DNA from: an uncultured Pseudomonadales bacterium
GTDB taxonomy: Bacteria; Pseudomonadota; Gammaproteobacteria; Pseudomonadales; Azotimanducaceae
Length of the DNA: 64,000 nt
Direction of reading: 5' to 3'
Assembly (NCBI GenBank): GCA_937921865.1
Contig: CAKZWF010000065.1
Span: 1 to 64,000, forward strand
Made by a program: the position numbers and the translations under genes. The notes under the pieces are model-generated. The model did no database searches, had not been told where the DNA came from, and saw only the letters and a list, made by a program, of their open reading frames with translations. Shown piece after piece: positions 53,767-63,777 of this stretch. Every line of letters starts with the position of its first letter. Position 1 is the first letter of the stretch.

Positions 53767-54710
53767 CAGCTACGCTGCACGATGATGAGATTCCGGTCAG
53801 CCTGGAACTTGTGCGCACTCTCGTCGACGATCAGTTTCCGCAGTATTCTTCATTGCCGTTAAGCAGGCTGGGCGCGACCGGGTCGACCAATGTGTTGTTT
53901 CGGCTCGGTGCAGACTTCCTGGTGCGTGTGCCACGACAGCCTGGCGGTAGTTCTGCGATCGACAAAGAACAGCGTTGGATTGCCGAGATCGCTCGGCGCC
54001 TTTCGGTTGCGGTGCCGGAAACGATTGCGGTTGGCGTGCCAGCCTCCGGCTATCGCGAGCGATGGTCGATCACCCGCTGGCTTGAAGGTGAACTGCCGAA
54101 AGTCTGCACGCCTGAAGATGCACCCACACCCTCACGGGCAGCGCTGGCGGCCGACCTGGCTGACGTGATTGTTTCCCTTCGCGAGGTCCATGTGCCTCAT
54201 GCTGCGGCAGCCGATCCAAATCTGCGCTGGTATCGCGGCCGCCCGCTCGGCGAATACGATCGATACATGCGCCGTACCATCGAGCACTGTCGCGCGATTG
54301 AAGATCTCGACCTTGATTTTGATCGTGTTGTGGCCCTCTGGAACGACGCGCAGCAACTGCCAGGAGCAGCTCAGGTGGAACCAGACCGTTGGTATCACAG
54401 CGATCTGGTGGCAGAGAATCTGTTGATTGTTGACGACCGCCTCTCCGGTGTCCTGGACTTCGGCGGGCTTGCGGTGGGTGATCCGACGATCGACCTGCAT
54501 GGCGCCTGGGAGTTGTTCGATGCACCTGCCCGTGAGGTGTTTCGTGCCAGGCTGGGAGTGGACGATGCCGAATGGTTGCGTGGTCGTGCCTGGGCGCTGG
54601 CGATTGCGTTAGGCGCGCTCGCGTACTATTGGACCACTATGCCCGGACGCCGACGTGACCGGCTGGCGATGGCCAGGTCGGTGCTTGCCGATGCCACTGA
54701 AATTTTCTAG
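53763..54710 (+). CDS. Aminoglycoside-phosphotransferase-fold kinase
   Basis: 315 residues from GTG 53763. APH-type kinase: nucleotide loop G-A-T-G-S-T-N-V-L-F-R-L, catalytic loop W-Y-H-S-D-L-V-A-E-N-L-L and metal Asp in V-L-D-F-G-G. The family phosphorylates aminoglycosides, choline, macrolides or other metabolites. No resistance context here, so the substrate is open. Coupled to the GFA protein. Confidence 0.85.
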   Translation: MTATLHDDEIPVSLELVRTLVDDQFPQYSSLPLSRLGATGSTNVLFRLGADFLVRVPRQPGGSSAIDKEQRWIAEIARRLSVAVPETIAVGVPASGYRERWSITRWLEGELPKVCTPEDAPTPSRAALAADLADVIVSLREVHVPHAAAADPNLRWYRGRPLGEYDRYMRRTIEHCRAIEDLDLDFDRVVALWNDAQQLPGAAQVEPDRWYHSDLVAENLLIVDDRLSGVLDFGGLAVGDPTIDLHGAWELFDAPAREVFRARLGVDDAEWLRGRAWALAIALGALAYYWTTMPGRRRDRLAMARSVLADATEIF

Positions 54711-54824
54711 TGAATTCACTGGTGACTCAGGCTGTGATTGCTGAGCCTCATAGCCGTATCCTCTCAGTAGCGATTTTTCTTTACAGCAGTTCCATCCAGT
54801 AATGACTAAGACGCTGGTCGGAAT

Positions 54825-55271
54825 TTATCCTGGCGGCGGATCGATCGGTACCGGCAGAATCCCTTCAGGCGACAGCAGCACGGTCTGAATGGTTTTCATT
54901 TTGCCGAGAATGATATTGGCCTGCTGTTGGGTCAGTCCGTACTGGGCGCTACTCTTTAGTGTTTCCTGTTCTTTGGCCAGGCCACGTTTATATTTGTCGA
55001 CACACTTTTTCCAGCGCCTCTCTTTACGCTCGTAGCGCGCGAGGGTGTAGCTGTCGACGTCCCATTCTGTGCGGGTGACGCCTTGTTCGTCGCGAATTTC
55101 TTTGCTTTTTCCAGGAGCCTTAGGCTGTGAGCAGGGATTCTCCGGCAGTTCCCAGTTCAACGCTTCCTGAACTTTTTTGTGGACTGTCGGTGTTTCAACC
55201 TCGGCGGCACCGAGGCCGGTGCTGAACAGCATGAACAGAAAGGCGCTATACAGGCTGGTTGGTTTTATCAC
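54825..55271 (-). CDS. Small exported protein, unknown
   Basis: 148 residues with a Sec signal (L-Y-S-A-F-L-F-M-L-F-S-T-G-L-G-A-A). The mature part is charged and helical (A-R-Y-E-R-K-E-R-R-W-K-K-C), contains two Cys and ends in a Pro-rich V-P-I-D-P-P-P-G. No family recognised. Flanked by gaps of 114 and 189 bp without other genes. Confidence 0.58.
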   Translation of the reverse strand: MIKPTSLYSAFLFMLFSTGLGAAEVETPTVHKKVQEALNWELPENPCSQPKAPGKSKEIRDEQGVTRTEWDVDSYTLARYERKERRWKKCVDKYKRGLAKEQETLKSSAQYGLTQQQANIILGKMKTIQTVLLSPEGILPVPIDPPPG

Positions 55272-55460
55272 TCGCTTTCCCTCACATTTTCTCCCAATGG
55301 GGCGAGAGGCATTTTACTCTGGCTAAGGTATTCGATCAGCTGTTATCAGACCCACCTGGATCGGTGTGTGGATGACATGGGTTACCTCTGGGTTTTCATC
55401 CGTCGTACCTAGTTGGGCTCCAGCGCGTCGACAGCTTGTGAAAACGCGCTGGAATGCCCA

Positions 55461-56672
55461 TCAGTCTTCTATTGCACCGTAGATGATGTTCTTCAGCTGA
55501 CCACGAAAGTTGAACGTGGCAGAAGGCATCAGCTGAGTCATGAAGATGGCCACCAGATCCTCGACCGGGTCGACCCAGAAGATGGTTGATGCAGCACCGC
55601 CCCAGTAGAAGTCCCCGGCTCCGAGCGCGCCGGTTGCGACCGGATCCAGAGAGGTTGCAAAGCCCAGTCCGAAGCCGACACCCTCGTAAGCTGTTTCCGA
55701 GAACGCGCCGATTGCCAGCGTCGACAGATCACCGGCGAGATGGTTACGACGCATCAGCTCGAGGGTGCGCGGTCCTATGATGCGTTTGCCCTGAAAACTG
55801 CCCTGCTCTCTGAGCATTTCGCAGAACCGCAGGTAGTCTTCGGTTGTACCGGTCAAGCCGCCGCCCCCTGACAGGAAGGTCGGTTTAGCCAGGTAGGCGC
55901 TCTTTTCAGGATCGTCGAGAAGCTTCAGACTTTTGTCTGGTGCCCGCTGATAGTTCGCAGCAAAGCGATTAACGTTTTCCGGAGCAACCTGAAACGCGGT
56001 ATCGATCATCCCGAGCGGTTCGAAAATGTGTTCTGCAAAGTACTCATCGAGCTTCTGACCCGACAGCGCTTCCACCAGATAGCCACAGACGTCGGTGGCA
56101 TAGGAATACAGCCAGCGTTCGCCTGGTGAATAGTACAAAGGGACATTGGCCAGCTTGTTAACAAAGCTCTGAAGATCTTCTCCGTGGTCACGTCGCACAC
56201 GATGCGCTTTGTAGATAGCATCGATCGGGTGGGTGCTGGCTCCATAAGACAGCCCGGCGGTGTGAGTCAGCATGTGTCGGAATGTTGTTGGTGTTCTGGG
56301 TGCAGCCAGTTCCATGTTTTCGCCTTCGCCGGAGACGTAGACCTGTTGTTGTTTCCAGTCAGGCAGGTAGCGGTGGACCGGATCGTTGAGCTGGAACAGA
56401 CCCCGCTCATACAGCTGCATCAGAGCGATTGAGGTAATCGGTTTGGACATCGAATAGATACGGAAGATGGTATCTGACTCCAACGGCTTGTTGCGTTCCA
56501 GGTCGCGGGCTCCCAGGCACCGATGATAAGCAGTCTGACCATGTCTGGAGACGACAACCTGCGCACCCGGGATCTTTCCGGGCTCGATATAGTTGGTCTG
56601 CAGATGTTCGGTGATTCGCTCAAGCCGCTCGGCTGAAAAGCCGGCTTTCTCCGCATTGATGTCTGTTAACAC
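55461..56672 (-). CDS. EstB-like beta-lactamase-family serine hydrolase
   Basis: 403 residues, no signal peptide. S-x-x-K nucleophile motif is S74-M-S-K77, the Tyr motif is W-L-Y-S-Y-A-T-D and a W-G-G-A-A-S segment stands for the third motif. This set is typical of family VIII carboxylesterases (EstB-like), related to the LovD transesterase. Likely hydrolyses small esters or lactones. It is divergent from the CoA-transferase gene, about 120 bp between starts. Confidence 0.85.
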   Translation of the reverse strand: MLTDINAEKAGFSAERLERITEHLQTNYIEPGKIPGAQVVVSRHGQTAYHRCLGARDLERNKPLESDTIFRIYSMSKPITSIALMQLYERGLFQLNDPVHRYLPDWKQQQVYVSGEGENMELAAPRTPTTFRHMLTHTAGLSYGASTHPIDAIYKAHRVRRDHGEDLQSFVNKLANVPLYYSPGERWLYSYATDVCGYLVEALSGQKLDEYFAEHIFEPLGMIDTAFQVAPENVNRFAANYQRAPDKSLKLLDDPEKSAYLAKPTFLSGGGGLTGTTEDYLRFCEMLREQGSFQGKRIIGPRTLELMRRNHLAGDLSTLAIGAFSETAYEGVGFGLGFATSLDPVATGALGAGDFYWGGAASTIFWVDPVEDLVAIFMTQLMPSATFNFRGQLKNIIYGAIED

Positions 56673-56790
56673 GCGCTGTCCTCCCTGTGACGGTTCTGAT
56701 TATGCCTCAAGCTTGGTGACGTCTGAGAGTCGATTCTGGTTCCGGCTTTGCATAGAGTAGTTCCCGGGTGAGTTTCTCGAGGGGGAGAAG

Positions 56791-59202
56791 GTGACAGCGC
56801 AGACACTGGAGGGCGTCCGGGTTCTGGATCTGGGTGTACGACCATCAACCGCCTGGTGTTCGCGTCTGCTGGCGGACTTTGGTGCCGAGGTGTTGATGCT
56901 GGAGCCCTCCGAGGGCCATCCGCTGCGCCGGCACCCACCTTTCACCGCAGATGGTGTTGGTGTTGCGGCTGCGTACTTCCTGGCCAACAAGCGTTCGGTA
57001 TCTGGTGACGCTGCGGCACAGCTGATTGAAAACGCCGATGTCATAGTTACCAGCTCTGCCGCTGAGGACGGCTGCGGGCCGCAGGCGCTATTGGCTGCGA
57101 ACCCTCAGGCGATTGTCTGTGCAATCACGCCACACGGATTGACTGGTGTGCTGGCTGAGGTGCCTGGTAACGATCTCACCGCGAGTGCCCGTTCGGGCTG
57201 GGCATCGGTGAATGGCCTTGAAGGTCGCAGCCCACTCAAAGCCAGCGGCTATCAGGCGTCGTATCAAGCCGGTACCTTCGCGTTTGGCTGTGTGCTGTGC
57301 GCGCTGAATGAGCAGCTTGGTGACAACGCGCCGGGGCAGGTGATCGATATCGCCGAATCCGAAGTGATGATATCCACTTTCGCGCCGGCTCTGTTGCGCT
57401 ATCAATATTCGGGGTATGTCTGGCCTCGCAAGCAGCCGCTGGACGTTAACGAAGGTCCCGTGCCAGTGGCTGATGGTTTCTTTGCGTTGACGATCTCCCG
57501 GCCAGCATTCTGGATCAAAGCCATGCGGGTGCTCGGTCTTCCGGACCTTGCTGATGACCCTGAGCTGCAGCAGGCAGGGCTGCGGCCCAGATTGAAACAT
57601 CGCTTCGCTGATCGGCTGAGTGCCGCGATGGCGGGGTGGAAGCGGATGGATCTGTTTGATGCGCTGGGTCGCGAACGGGTAATCGCCGGACCGGTGCTGC
57701 GCATGAACGAACTCGGCGACAATCCGCAGTTTGCCGCCCGGGATTTCTTCCGAGCTGCGCCGTCAGGCGTGAAGTTTCCGGGGCCATTTGCGCGGATGAG
57801 CCGCAGCGATTGGCGGCTGCAACGGGAGGTTACCGGCGTCGCTGAGGCGCCGCCGGGTTTCACCAAGCGCGAACCAATCACGGTTAAGCCTGTGCGTAAT
57901 GGTGATCCGACGTCCGTACATGCGAATCGGGGTCCCCTCGCAGGCTTCCGCGGGCTGGTGCTCACTCAAGCCTGGGCGGGCACCTATGCCACCGAACTGC
58001 TGGCGCTGCTCGGTGCCGAGGTCATTCAGCTGGAGGTGCGCGGCCGCCTCGACAGCTGGCGTGGCACCTATCAGAATCCGCTTCCGAAACGGCTTCAGGA
58101 TGTACCGACGGCCAGGCATCCCTGGAATGTTTCGCCGCTGTATAACTCGGTAAATCTCAACAAGCAGTGCATTACGGTGGATCTCAGTACCAGCCAGGGA
58201 GTCGATCTTTTCAGATCGCTGGTGACCTCCGTGGATTTTGTTGCGGAGAATTTCTCGCCACGGGTCATGGTCAATCTGGGACTGAATTACGACGCGCTGT
58301 GCAGCATTAAGCCTGATCTGATCATGGCCAGTCTGTCTGCCTACGGCGCAATCGGTCCCTGGGCTGATGTGCCGGGTATAGGCGGTACCATCGAGCCCAG
58401 TTCCGGCATGTCCGGGCTGCTCGGTTATCCGGATGAGCAGCCACTGAATTCAGGGCAGATGTACCCGGATCCTGTCGCCGGCCTCTGCGGCTTCGCCGCG
58501 ATTGCGCTGGCGCTGCTGCATCGAGATCGAACCGGCGAGGGACAATACATTGACCTGTCCATGCAGGAGGCTAATTTCACCTTTATCGGCGACGCCTGGC
58601 TCGATTTCGCCTGCAACGGCACCATTCGTGGACCCCAGGGCAACAGACACCCGGCGTTCGCGCCACACGGAATATACCCTGCGGCTGGTGAAGACCAGTG
58701 GCTGGCGATTGCGATTGAAACCGATCAGCAGTGGCTGCTGCTGGTAGACGCGCTGAAGCTCGGCGAACGGCTGCCGCTCACAGACCTCGCCAGTGCAGAA
58801 CAGCGAAAGGCCCAGGAGGCACCCATCGATGCCGCCATCGAGGCCGCGACACGATTGCAGGATAAGCTGGTGCTGGCTGACCGCCTGGCACAGCTCGGGA
58901 TCCCGGCGGCAGCCGTGTGCAATGCAGCCGAAGTTACGTCCGACAAAGGTCTGATAGAACGGGGGCATCTGGTCCAGGTGGTACATCCGGAGGCGGGAAG
59001 CATGTGGCAGTCGGGTCTTCCCGCAATCTTCAGCAGAACGCCGGGCGCGGTGATACGCCACGCGCCGCTGCAGGGCCAGCATTCGTTTGCGGTGTTTGAA
59101 AGGTTACTGGGTATGGATGAAGTAACCTATCAGCAACTGTGTGATGCTCAGGTGACTGGCCAGGGGCCAACCACCAGCAGCACAGTGGAGAATCAGGCGT
59201 AA
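56791..59202 (+). CDS. Double CaiB/BaiF-type (class III) CoA-transferase
   Basis: 803 residues from a GTG with GGGGGAG upstream. Two full class III CoA-transferase domains in tandem: the first (about 1-380; L-E-G-V-R-V-L-D-L-G) and the second (about 385-790; F-R-G-L-V-L-T-Q-A-W-A-G). The catalytic Asp that forms the acyl-anhydride is D560 in M-Y-P-D-P-V-A-G of the second half. The matching place in the first half is Ser157 (A-S-Y-Q-A-G), so only the C-terminal unit should be active. It moves CoA to a carboxylic acid, probably the entry step for the downstream genes. Confidence 0.85.
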   Translation: MTAQTLEGVRVLDLGVRPSTAWCSRLLADFGAEVLMLEPSEGHPLRRHPPFTADGVGVAAAYFLANKRSVSGDAAAQLIENADVIVTSSAAEDGCGPQALLAANPQAIVCAITPHGLTGVLAEVPGNDLTASARSGWASVNGLEGRSPLKASGYQASYQAGTFAFGCVLCALNEQLGDNAPGQVIDIAESEVMISTFAPALLRYQYSGYVWPRKQPLDVNEGPVPVADGFFALTISRPAFWIKAMRVLGLPDLADDPELQQAGLRPRLKHRFADRLSAAMAGWKRMDLFDALGRERVIAGPVLRMNELGDNPQFAARDFFRAAPSGVKFPGPFARMSRSDWRLQREVTGVAEAPPGFTKREPITVKPVRNGDPTSVHANRGPLAGFRGLVLTQAWAGTYATELLALLGAEVIQLEVRGRLDSWRGTYQNPLPKRLQDVPTARHPWNVSPLYNSVNLNKQCITVDLSTSQGVDLFRSLVTSVDFVAENFSPRVMVNLGLNYDALCSIKPDLIMASLSAYGAIGPWADVPGIGGTIEPSSGMSGLLGYPDEQPLNSGQMYPDPVAGLCGFAAIALALLHRDRTGEGQYIDLSMQEANFTFIGDAWLDFACNGTIRGPQGNRHPAFAPHGIYPAAGEDQWLAIAIETDQQWLLLVDALKLGERLPLTDLASAEQRKAQEAPIDAAIEAATRLQDKLVLADRLAQLGIPAAAVCNAAEVTSDKGLIERGHLVQVVHPEAGSMWQSGLPAIFSRTPGAVIRHAPLQGQHSFAVFERLLGMDEVTYQQLCDAQVTGQGPTTSSTVENQA

Positions 59203-59247
59203 TCGCGCTTGCGCCGATAAGGGGAAAGGTATGAATCAGGTGTGCTC

Positions 59248-60153
59248 ATGAGCGCTGAGTTTGTCGACTATCAGGTCAGTGATCATGTTGCTCGAGTCAG
59301 CCTCGATCGACCCGAGTTCCGTAACGCCCAGAGTCGGCGTCTGCTGGAAGAATTGGATGAGGTCTTTGCCCAGGCGGCAAGTGATCCTGAAGTTCGCGTG
59401 ATTGTTCTACTGGGCGCAGGAGAACATTTTTCCGCGGGGCATGATCTGGGTACCGCGGCAGAACGCGCTGATCGCGAGAGCCGACCTCTGCAGGCGGGTT
59501 TGCGTGGTCGTTTTGAACATTCCCGGGAGAACTTTGTCGATAAGACGTTGCGCTGGCGGAATCTGCCCAAGCCGACTATTGCTGGAATTCATGGCTACTG
59601 TATCTATGCTGGCTGGATGATCGCGTCAGCGATGGACATTCTCTACGCAGCGGATAATGCAATGTTCCTCGGCGCGAATTTCCAGTACTTCAGCATTCCC
59701 TGGGATGTGCATCCGCGCAAGGCCAAAGAGCTGCTCTATGAGTCGCGATTCATTGATGCGTGCGAAGCCCAGCAACTGGAACTGGTTAATCGGGTGTTTC
59801 CTGCTGATGATCTCGAAGCCGAGGTGATGGCATACGCCCACCGGGTGGCTCGAAATGATCCCTTTCAGCTTCGGATGATCAAGCAGGCGGTCAATCAGGT
59901 TCAGGATAGCCAGGGTTTCGCCGGCCATATTACCGCCGCACACATGATGCATATGCTGTCCAGTGAGGGCGAAAAGGACCCGGACTACGCTCTGAAAGTG
60001 CCCGAGGGCGCACGCCGACCGATGGTTGAGCGCGCCTTTGAAAACTACGAGCGCCAGCAGCAGCTGAAAGACCCTAAAACTGCCGCGGCAGTCACGAAAA
60101 ACAGCCCAACAGATAAAGAGGACAATCAGGTCGATGACACAAACGATGAATGA
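59248..60153 (+). CDS. Enoyl-CoA hydratase/isomerase family protein
   Basis: 301 residues from ATG 59248; an in-frame GTG lies two codons earlier. Crotonase fold: G-A-G-E-H-F-S-A-G-H-D-L and I-A-G-I-H-G-Y-C-I-Y-A-G-W. The second oxyanion stretch (Y-C-I-Y-A-G) departs from the usual G-x-x-x-G-G-G, suggesting a specialised member. A polar tail of about 30 residues follows. Its end overlaps the LLM gene by 20 bp. Confidence 0.84.
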   Translation: MSAEFVDYQVSDHVARVSLDRPEFRNAQSRRLLEELDEVFAQAASDPEVRVIVLLGAGEHFSAGHDLGTAAERADRESRPLQAGLRGRFEHSRENFVDKTLRWRNLPKPTIAGIHGYCIYAGWMIASAMDILYAADNAMFLGANFQYFSIPWDVHPRKAKELLYESRFIDACEAQQLELVNRVFPADDLEAEVMAYAHRVARNDPFQLRMIKQAVNQVQDSQGFAGHITAAHMMHMLSSEGEKDPDYALKVPEGARRPMVERAFENYERQQQLKDPKTAAAVTKNSPTDKEDNQVDDTNDE

Positions 60154-61255
60154 ACTGGCGTTTTACACTCTCGCCGGAGCACCGAAATCACCGCGAGATC
60201 TGATCGGAGAGATTACTCAGGGTGAGGCGATGGGGCTGGGATCAGCCTTCATTTCGGAACGTTTTAACATTAAAGAAGCCGCTACTCTGTCTGGTGCTGC
60301 TGGTGCTGTGTCAAACCGTCTGGGCATCGCAACAGCGGCCACCAATCACAATACCCGTCATCCGATGGTTACTGCCGCTTATGCAATGACGATGCACAAG
60401 CTGACGGACGGACGTTTTTCGCTCGGATTGGGACGAGGCATCGGTCCGATGTTTGATGCATTTGGTCTGCCGCGCATCAAGACTGCTGACCTGGAAGACT
60501 TTGTCGGCCTGATGCGCCGGCTGTGGCGGGGTGAGGCCGTTGTCGGCCACGATGGTCCTGCCGGACGTTATCCCTATCTTTCCCTGGGCAGTGAGTTTTC
60601 AGAACACATTCCGATGACTTTCACCGCTTTTGGTCCTAATTCTCTGGCGCTGGGCGGCAGGGTGTTTGATGCGGTTGTGTTGCATACGTTCTTTACCGAT
60701 GAGACGACCGTTCGCTGTGTGCAAACGGTAAAACAGGCTGCTGAACAGGCCGGGCGGGATCCTGACAGTGTGCGGGTCTGGTCGTGTTTCGCGACCATTG
60801 GTGATCATCTACCGGAACCGATTCGTCTGAAAAAGCTGGTGGGGCGGATGGCTACCTATCTGCAGGCTTATGGCGACCTTATGGTGGCAACCAATCGATG
60901 GGACCCGGCTGTGCTGGCGCGCTTCCGCGCTGACCCTCTGGTGTCGGAATTTCAGGGCGCGCTGGACGCGAAAGCCAGTACTGAGCAACTCGAGCACGTA
61001 GCCAGGTTGATCCCTGAGGAATGGTTGCAGGCCGCTGCAACCGGCTCGCCCGAACGGTGCGCCCGCAAAGTCCAGGATCAGCTTGATCTCGGTTGTGATG
61101 GCGTCATCCTGCACGGTGCGTCACCAGACGATCTGGCGCCAATAGTGACGGCGTATCGACAGACTCGGGACGCGGATCGATTCGCCGGTCTGGCGGCAAA
61201 CCCTGCGGGATTATCCGCTAACCTGATTAATACGGCTGAGGACACTACTTCATGA
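60134..61255 (+). CDS. LLM-class (F420-type) flavin/deazaflavin oxidoreductase
   Basis: 373 residues, luciferase-like TIM barrel similar to the TIGR03857 F420 subfamily. Signature stretches: S-A-F-I-S-E-R-F-N-I-K-E-A, A-A-T-N-H-N-T-R-H-P, and F-S-L-G-L-G-R-G. The family uses F420 or FMN to oxidise or reduce substrates. F420 use is inferred from subfamily resemblance. Stop overlaps the next gene (ATGA). Confidence 0.83.
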   Translation: MTQTMNELAFYTLAGAPKSPRDLIGEITQGEAMGLGSAFISERFNIKEAATLSGAAGAVSNRLGIATAATNHNTRHPMVTAAYAMTMHKLTDGRFSLGLGRGIGPMFDAFGLPRIKTADLEDFVGLMRRLWRGEAVVGHDGPAGRYPYLSLGSEFSEHIPMTFTAFGPNSLALGGRVFDAVVLHTFFTDETTVRCVQTVKQAAEQAGRDPDSVRVWSCFATIGDHLPEPIRLKKLVGRMATYLQAYGDLMVATNRWDPAVLARFRADPLVSEFQGALDAKASTEQLEHVARLIPEEWLQAAATGSPERCARKVQDQLDLGCDGVILHGASPDDLAPIVTAYRQTRDADRFAGLAANPAGLSANLINTAEDTTS

Positions 61256-62316
61256 GCGAGATTCCAACCGACGAATCCATAGATGCGACCTGGCTGACCG
61301 CCGCGCTGCGCAGTAATGGCTTCAGTGCTGAGGTAAAAGACTTTACCCGGCGGCAGATTGGCACCGGCCAGATCGGTAAGTGCATTCGCTATGACATGGA
61401 AATCGAAGGCGATCCGAACGCGCCGCGCAGCCTGATCGGTAAATTCCCTTCCGATGACCCACTCAGTCAGGCCACCGGTGTCGCGTTGCGCAATTTCCTG
61501 AAAGAGGTCTCTTTCTATCAGCAGCTGCAGTCGAGTCTGAGCATCCGTACGCCACGTTGTTACTTTGCGCAGATTAAAAATGAAGGCCCGGAATTCATGC
61601 TGCTGCTGGAAGATCTGAGTCCGGCAGAGCAGGGCAATCAGCTTGCTGGCTGCAGTGAATCTGTTGCCCGTGCGGCGCTTGCTGAAATTGTTGGCCTGCA
61701 TGCGCCCAGCTGGAATGATAGCCGGCTTTTAGAACTCGACTGGTTGGGCCGGGCAACGCCGGAAACCAGCGATATGGTGACGACACTTTACAACACCCAG
61801 CTGCCGGGATTTTTAGAAAAGTTCGGGGACAAACTGGATGCGGACCAGCGCGCTATCATCAGCGCGTACGGGCAATCGAAGGCGCTGCAGCAGCGTTCTC
61901 AGAGCCAGCCGTTTTCGTTGGTGCACATCGATTTCCGCCTCGACAACCTGCTGATTGATGAATCGGGCTCTGCACCTGTTGTCACCACAGTCGACTGGCA
62001 GAGCATCACCCTTGGCAACCCGATGACTGACGTTGCTTACTTCATCGGCGCCGGGCTGCTGGAGGATACCCGCCGCCCGGTGGAAGAAAAGCTGGTCCGG
62101 GAATACTACCAGGCGCTGCTCGGGGCGGGGATTGCAGATTATGACTGGGAGGACTGCTGGGAGGACTATCGCAGAGCCACCTTCGCAGGATTTTCCGTGA
62201 CTGTTGTTGCGTCGATGCTGGTCCAGCAGACGCAACGTGGTGATGAGATGTTCACCGCAATGGCGCAGCGTCACAGCCGGCACGCGCTGGATCTTGGCGC
62301 TGACCAGCTGCTTTAA
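61252..62316 (+). CDS. APH/EcKinase-like phosphotransferase
   Basis: 354 residues. Kinase-like fold: catalytic loop L-V-H-I-D-F-R-L-D-N-L-L and metal Asp in V-D-W-Q-S-I (D-W-Q as in the DUF1679/ecdysteroid-kinase-like branch). Upstream, I-G-K-F-P-S-D-D supplies the ATP Lys. Overlaps the LLM oxidoreductase by ATGA, so it is the last gene of the CoA-transferase operon. Phosphorylation of a hydroxylated intermediate is a plausible but unproven role. Confidence 0.82.
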   Translation: MSEIPTDESIDATWLTAALRSNGFSAEVKDFTRRQIGTGQIGKCIRYDMEIEGDPNAPRSLIGKFPSDDPLSQATGVALRNFLKEVSFYQQLQSSLSIRTPRCYFAQIKNEGPEFMLLLEDLSPAEQGNQLAGCSESVARAALAEIVGLHAPSWNDSRLLELDWLGRATPETSDMVTTLYNTQLPGFLEKFGDKLDADQRAIISAYGQSKALQQRSQSQPFSLVHIDFRLDNLLIDESGSAPVVTTVDWQSITLGNPMTDVAYFIGAGLLEDTRRPVEEKLVREYYQALLGAGIADYDWEDCWEDYRRATFAGFSVTVVASMLVQQTQRGDEMFTAMAQRHSRHALDLGADQLL

Positions 62317-62346
62317 CCGGCCGCTATGCGGTTTTTCAAGTGCGCT

Positions 62347-63531
62347 TCAGATGATGCCGCGAGCAGTGTAGTCAGCCAGGACGTCAGCGCTGATTCCGGG
62401 TAGCTCACCAAGCACACTGGCGTTGTGTTCACCTGGTTCCGGAAAGAAGTCGACGGGCACCTGTTCGTAGTTGCTGTATCTGATCGGGCTCGCAGGCAGA
62501 TTGATCATCCCCATCTGAGGATGATTCATCGGGTTCAGTGAGCCCCGCGCCAGCAGGTGAGGGTCCTGATAGACCTCGTCGAGGGTTTTCACTGGAGCAA
62601 CCGGCACTTTGGCATCGCGCATTAGCGCGAATGCCTCATCCCGAGCGAGCGTGAGCGACCAGGTCTCGATCAGCGCGGTGATCTCGGCGTCGCGTTTGCG
62701 ACGTTGGTGTGCCGCGTTGAAGTTGTCGTGTTCAATCAATTCTGGTCTGCCGATGGTCCGGGCAATGCCGTGCCAGTGGCTTTCAGCCACGCAGATGATC
62801 GCAATCCAACCGTCTGCACACTGATAGATGCCATAGGGGCTGGCTCCTGAAGGAGACCGACTGCTGTCTCGTGGCGGGACTTCGCCGCGCGAATGATAGG
62901 CCGCAAATTCTGAACACAAAGTAAAGAACATAGCCTCCAGCATTGATACTTCGACCAGCGTGCCGATACCGGTAACACCTCGTCCGACCAGCGCACTGAG
63001 CACGCCGGCATAGATATGGACACCCCCGATCAGATCGCTTGGCGCTCCACCGGCTCGAGCAGGCGGTCCGCCTTCATCGCCGGTAGAGGCCATCACACCG
63101 CTGGCTGCCTGAATGGTGTGATCCATAGCAAGCTGATCCTTGTCCGGACCGGACAGTCCGTAGCCGGTGCCGGACCCGTACACGAGCTTTGGATTCAACT
63201 CGTGCAGCACGTCCCAGCCCAGGCCCAGTCGATCCATCACACCCGGGGCAAAGTTCTCCAGTAGTACGTCCGCGTCCGCGACCAGCTTTTTCAGCAGGTC
63301 TTTCGCTTCCGGGGTTTTCAGATCCAGCGTGACGCTGCGCTTGTTGGAGTTCAACATTGCGAATGACAGTGGCGTGAACTTGCCGCCGCGGCCGCGCAGA
63401 CGCTCACCACCCGGGGGTTCTATCTTGATTACGTCGGCGCCGGCGGCAGCCATCAGAAAGGCTGCGTAAGGACCCTGATAGATCTGGGTCAGATCGATCA
63501 CGCGAATACCCTTCAGGGGGGTTGTACTCAT
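62347..63531 (-). CDS. CaiB/BaiF-type CoA-transferase
   Basis: 394 residues, single class III CoA-transferase. Start L-K-G-I-R-V-I-D-L-T-Q, the G-A-D-V-I-K-I-E-P-P-G-G-E-R segment, and the catalytic Asp in A-P-S-D-L-I-G-G. Usual family length. It converges on the kinase gene with a 30-bp gap and is divergent from ctaA. Substrate unknown. Confidence 0.88.
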   Translation of the reverse strand: MSTTPLKGIRVIDLTQIYQGPYAAFLMAAAGADVIKIEPPGGERLRGRGGKFTPLSFAMLNSNKRSVTLDLKTPEAKDLLKKLVADADVLLENFAPGVMDRLGLGWDVLHELNPKLVYGSGTGYGLSGPDKDQLAMDHTIQAASGVMASTGDEGGPPARAGGAPSDLIGGVHIYAGVLSALVGRGVTGIGTLVEVSMLEAMFFTLCSEFAAYHSRGEVPPRDSSRSPSGASPYGIYQCADGWIAIICVAESHWHGIARTIGRPELIEHDNFNAAHQRRKRDAEITALIETWSLTLARDEAFALMRDAKVPVAPVKTLDEVYQDPHLLARGSLNPMNHPQMGMINLPASPIRYSNYEQVPVDFFPEPGEHNASVLGELPGISADVLADYTARGII

Positions 63532-63777
63532 GCTCGGGCTCTCCTGGGTGAATCTGGTCTGCAGATGGCCGCAACAGCGTGTCTGACAGGAATATGCCGC
63601 CTTAAGATAGCGCTGGTGGCCGGTGCGGTCGATGGCGTTGCGACGGCCGAGCTTGTGGTAAACTCAGGCTGCGAATTGCGGTAACGACCAGCCATGGCCA
63701 TAGCCAGAGGACAGGTTGCCTTTCTGCTGCAAATCCGACAATACGAAGTCTAATCAAGATCCAAAGGTGTGGAACAG

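Noticed and set aside
54731-54766. Short inverted repeat after the APH-fold gene as a terminator
   Set aside because: Only about five weak base pairs, interrupted, and the following T-rich bases are not adjacent to the stem.
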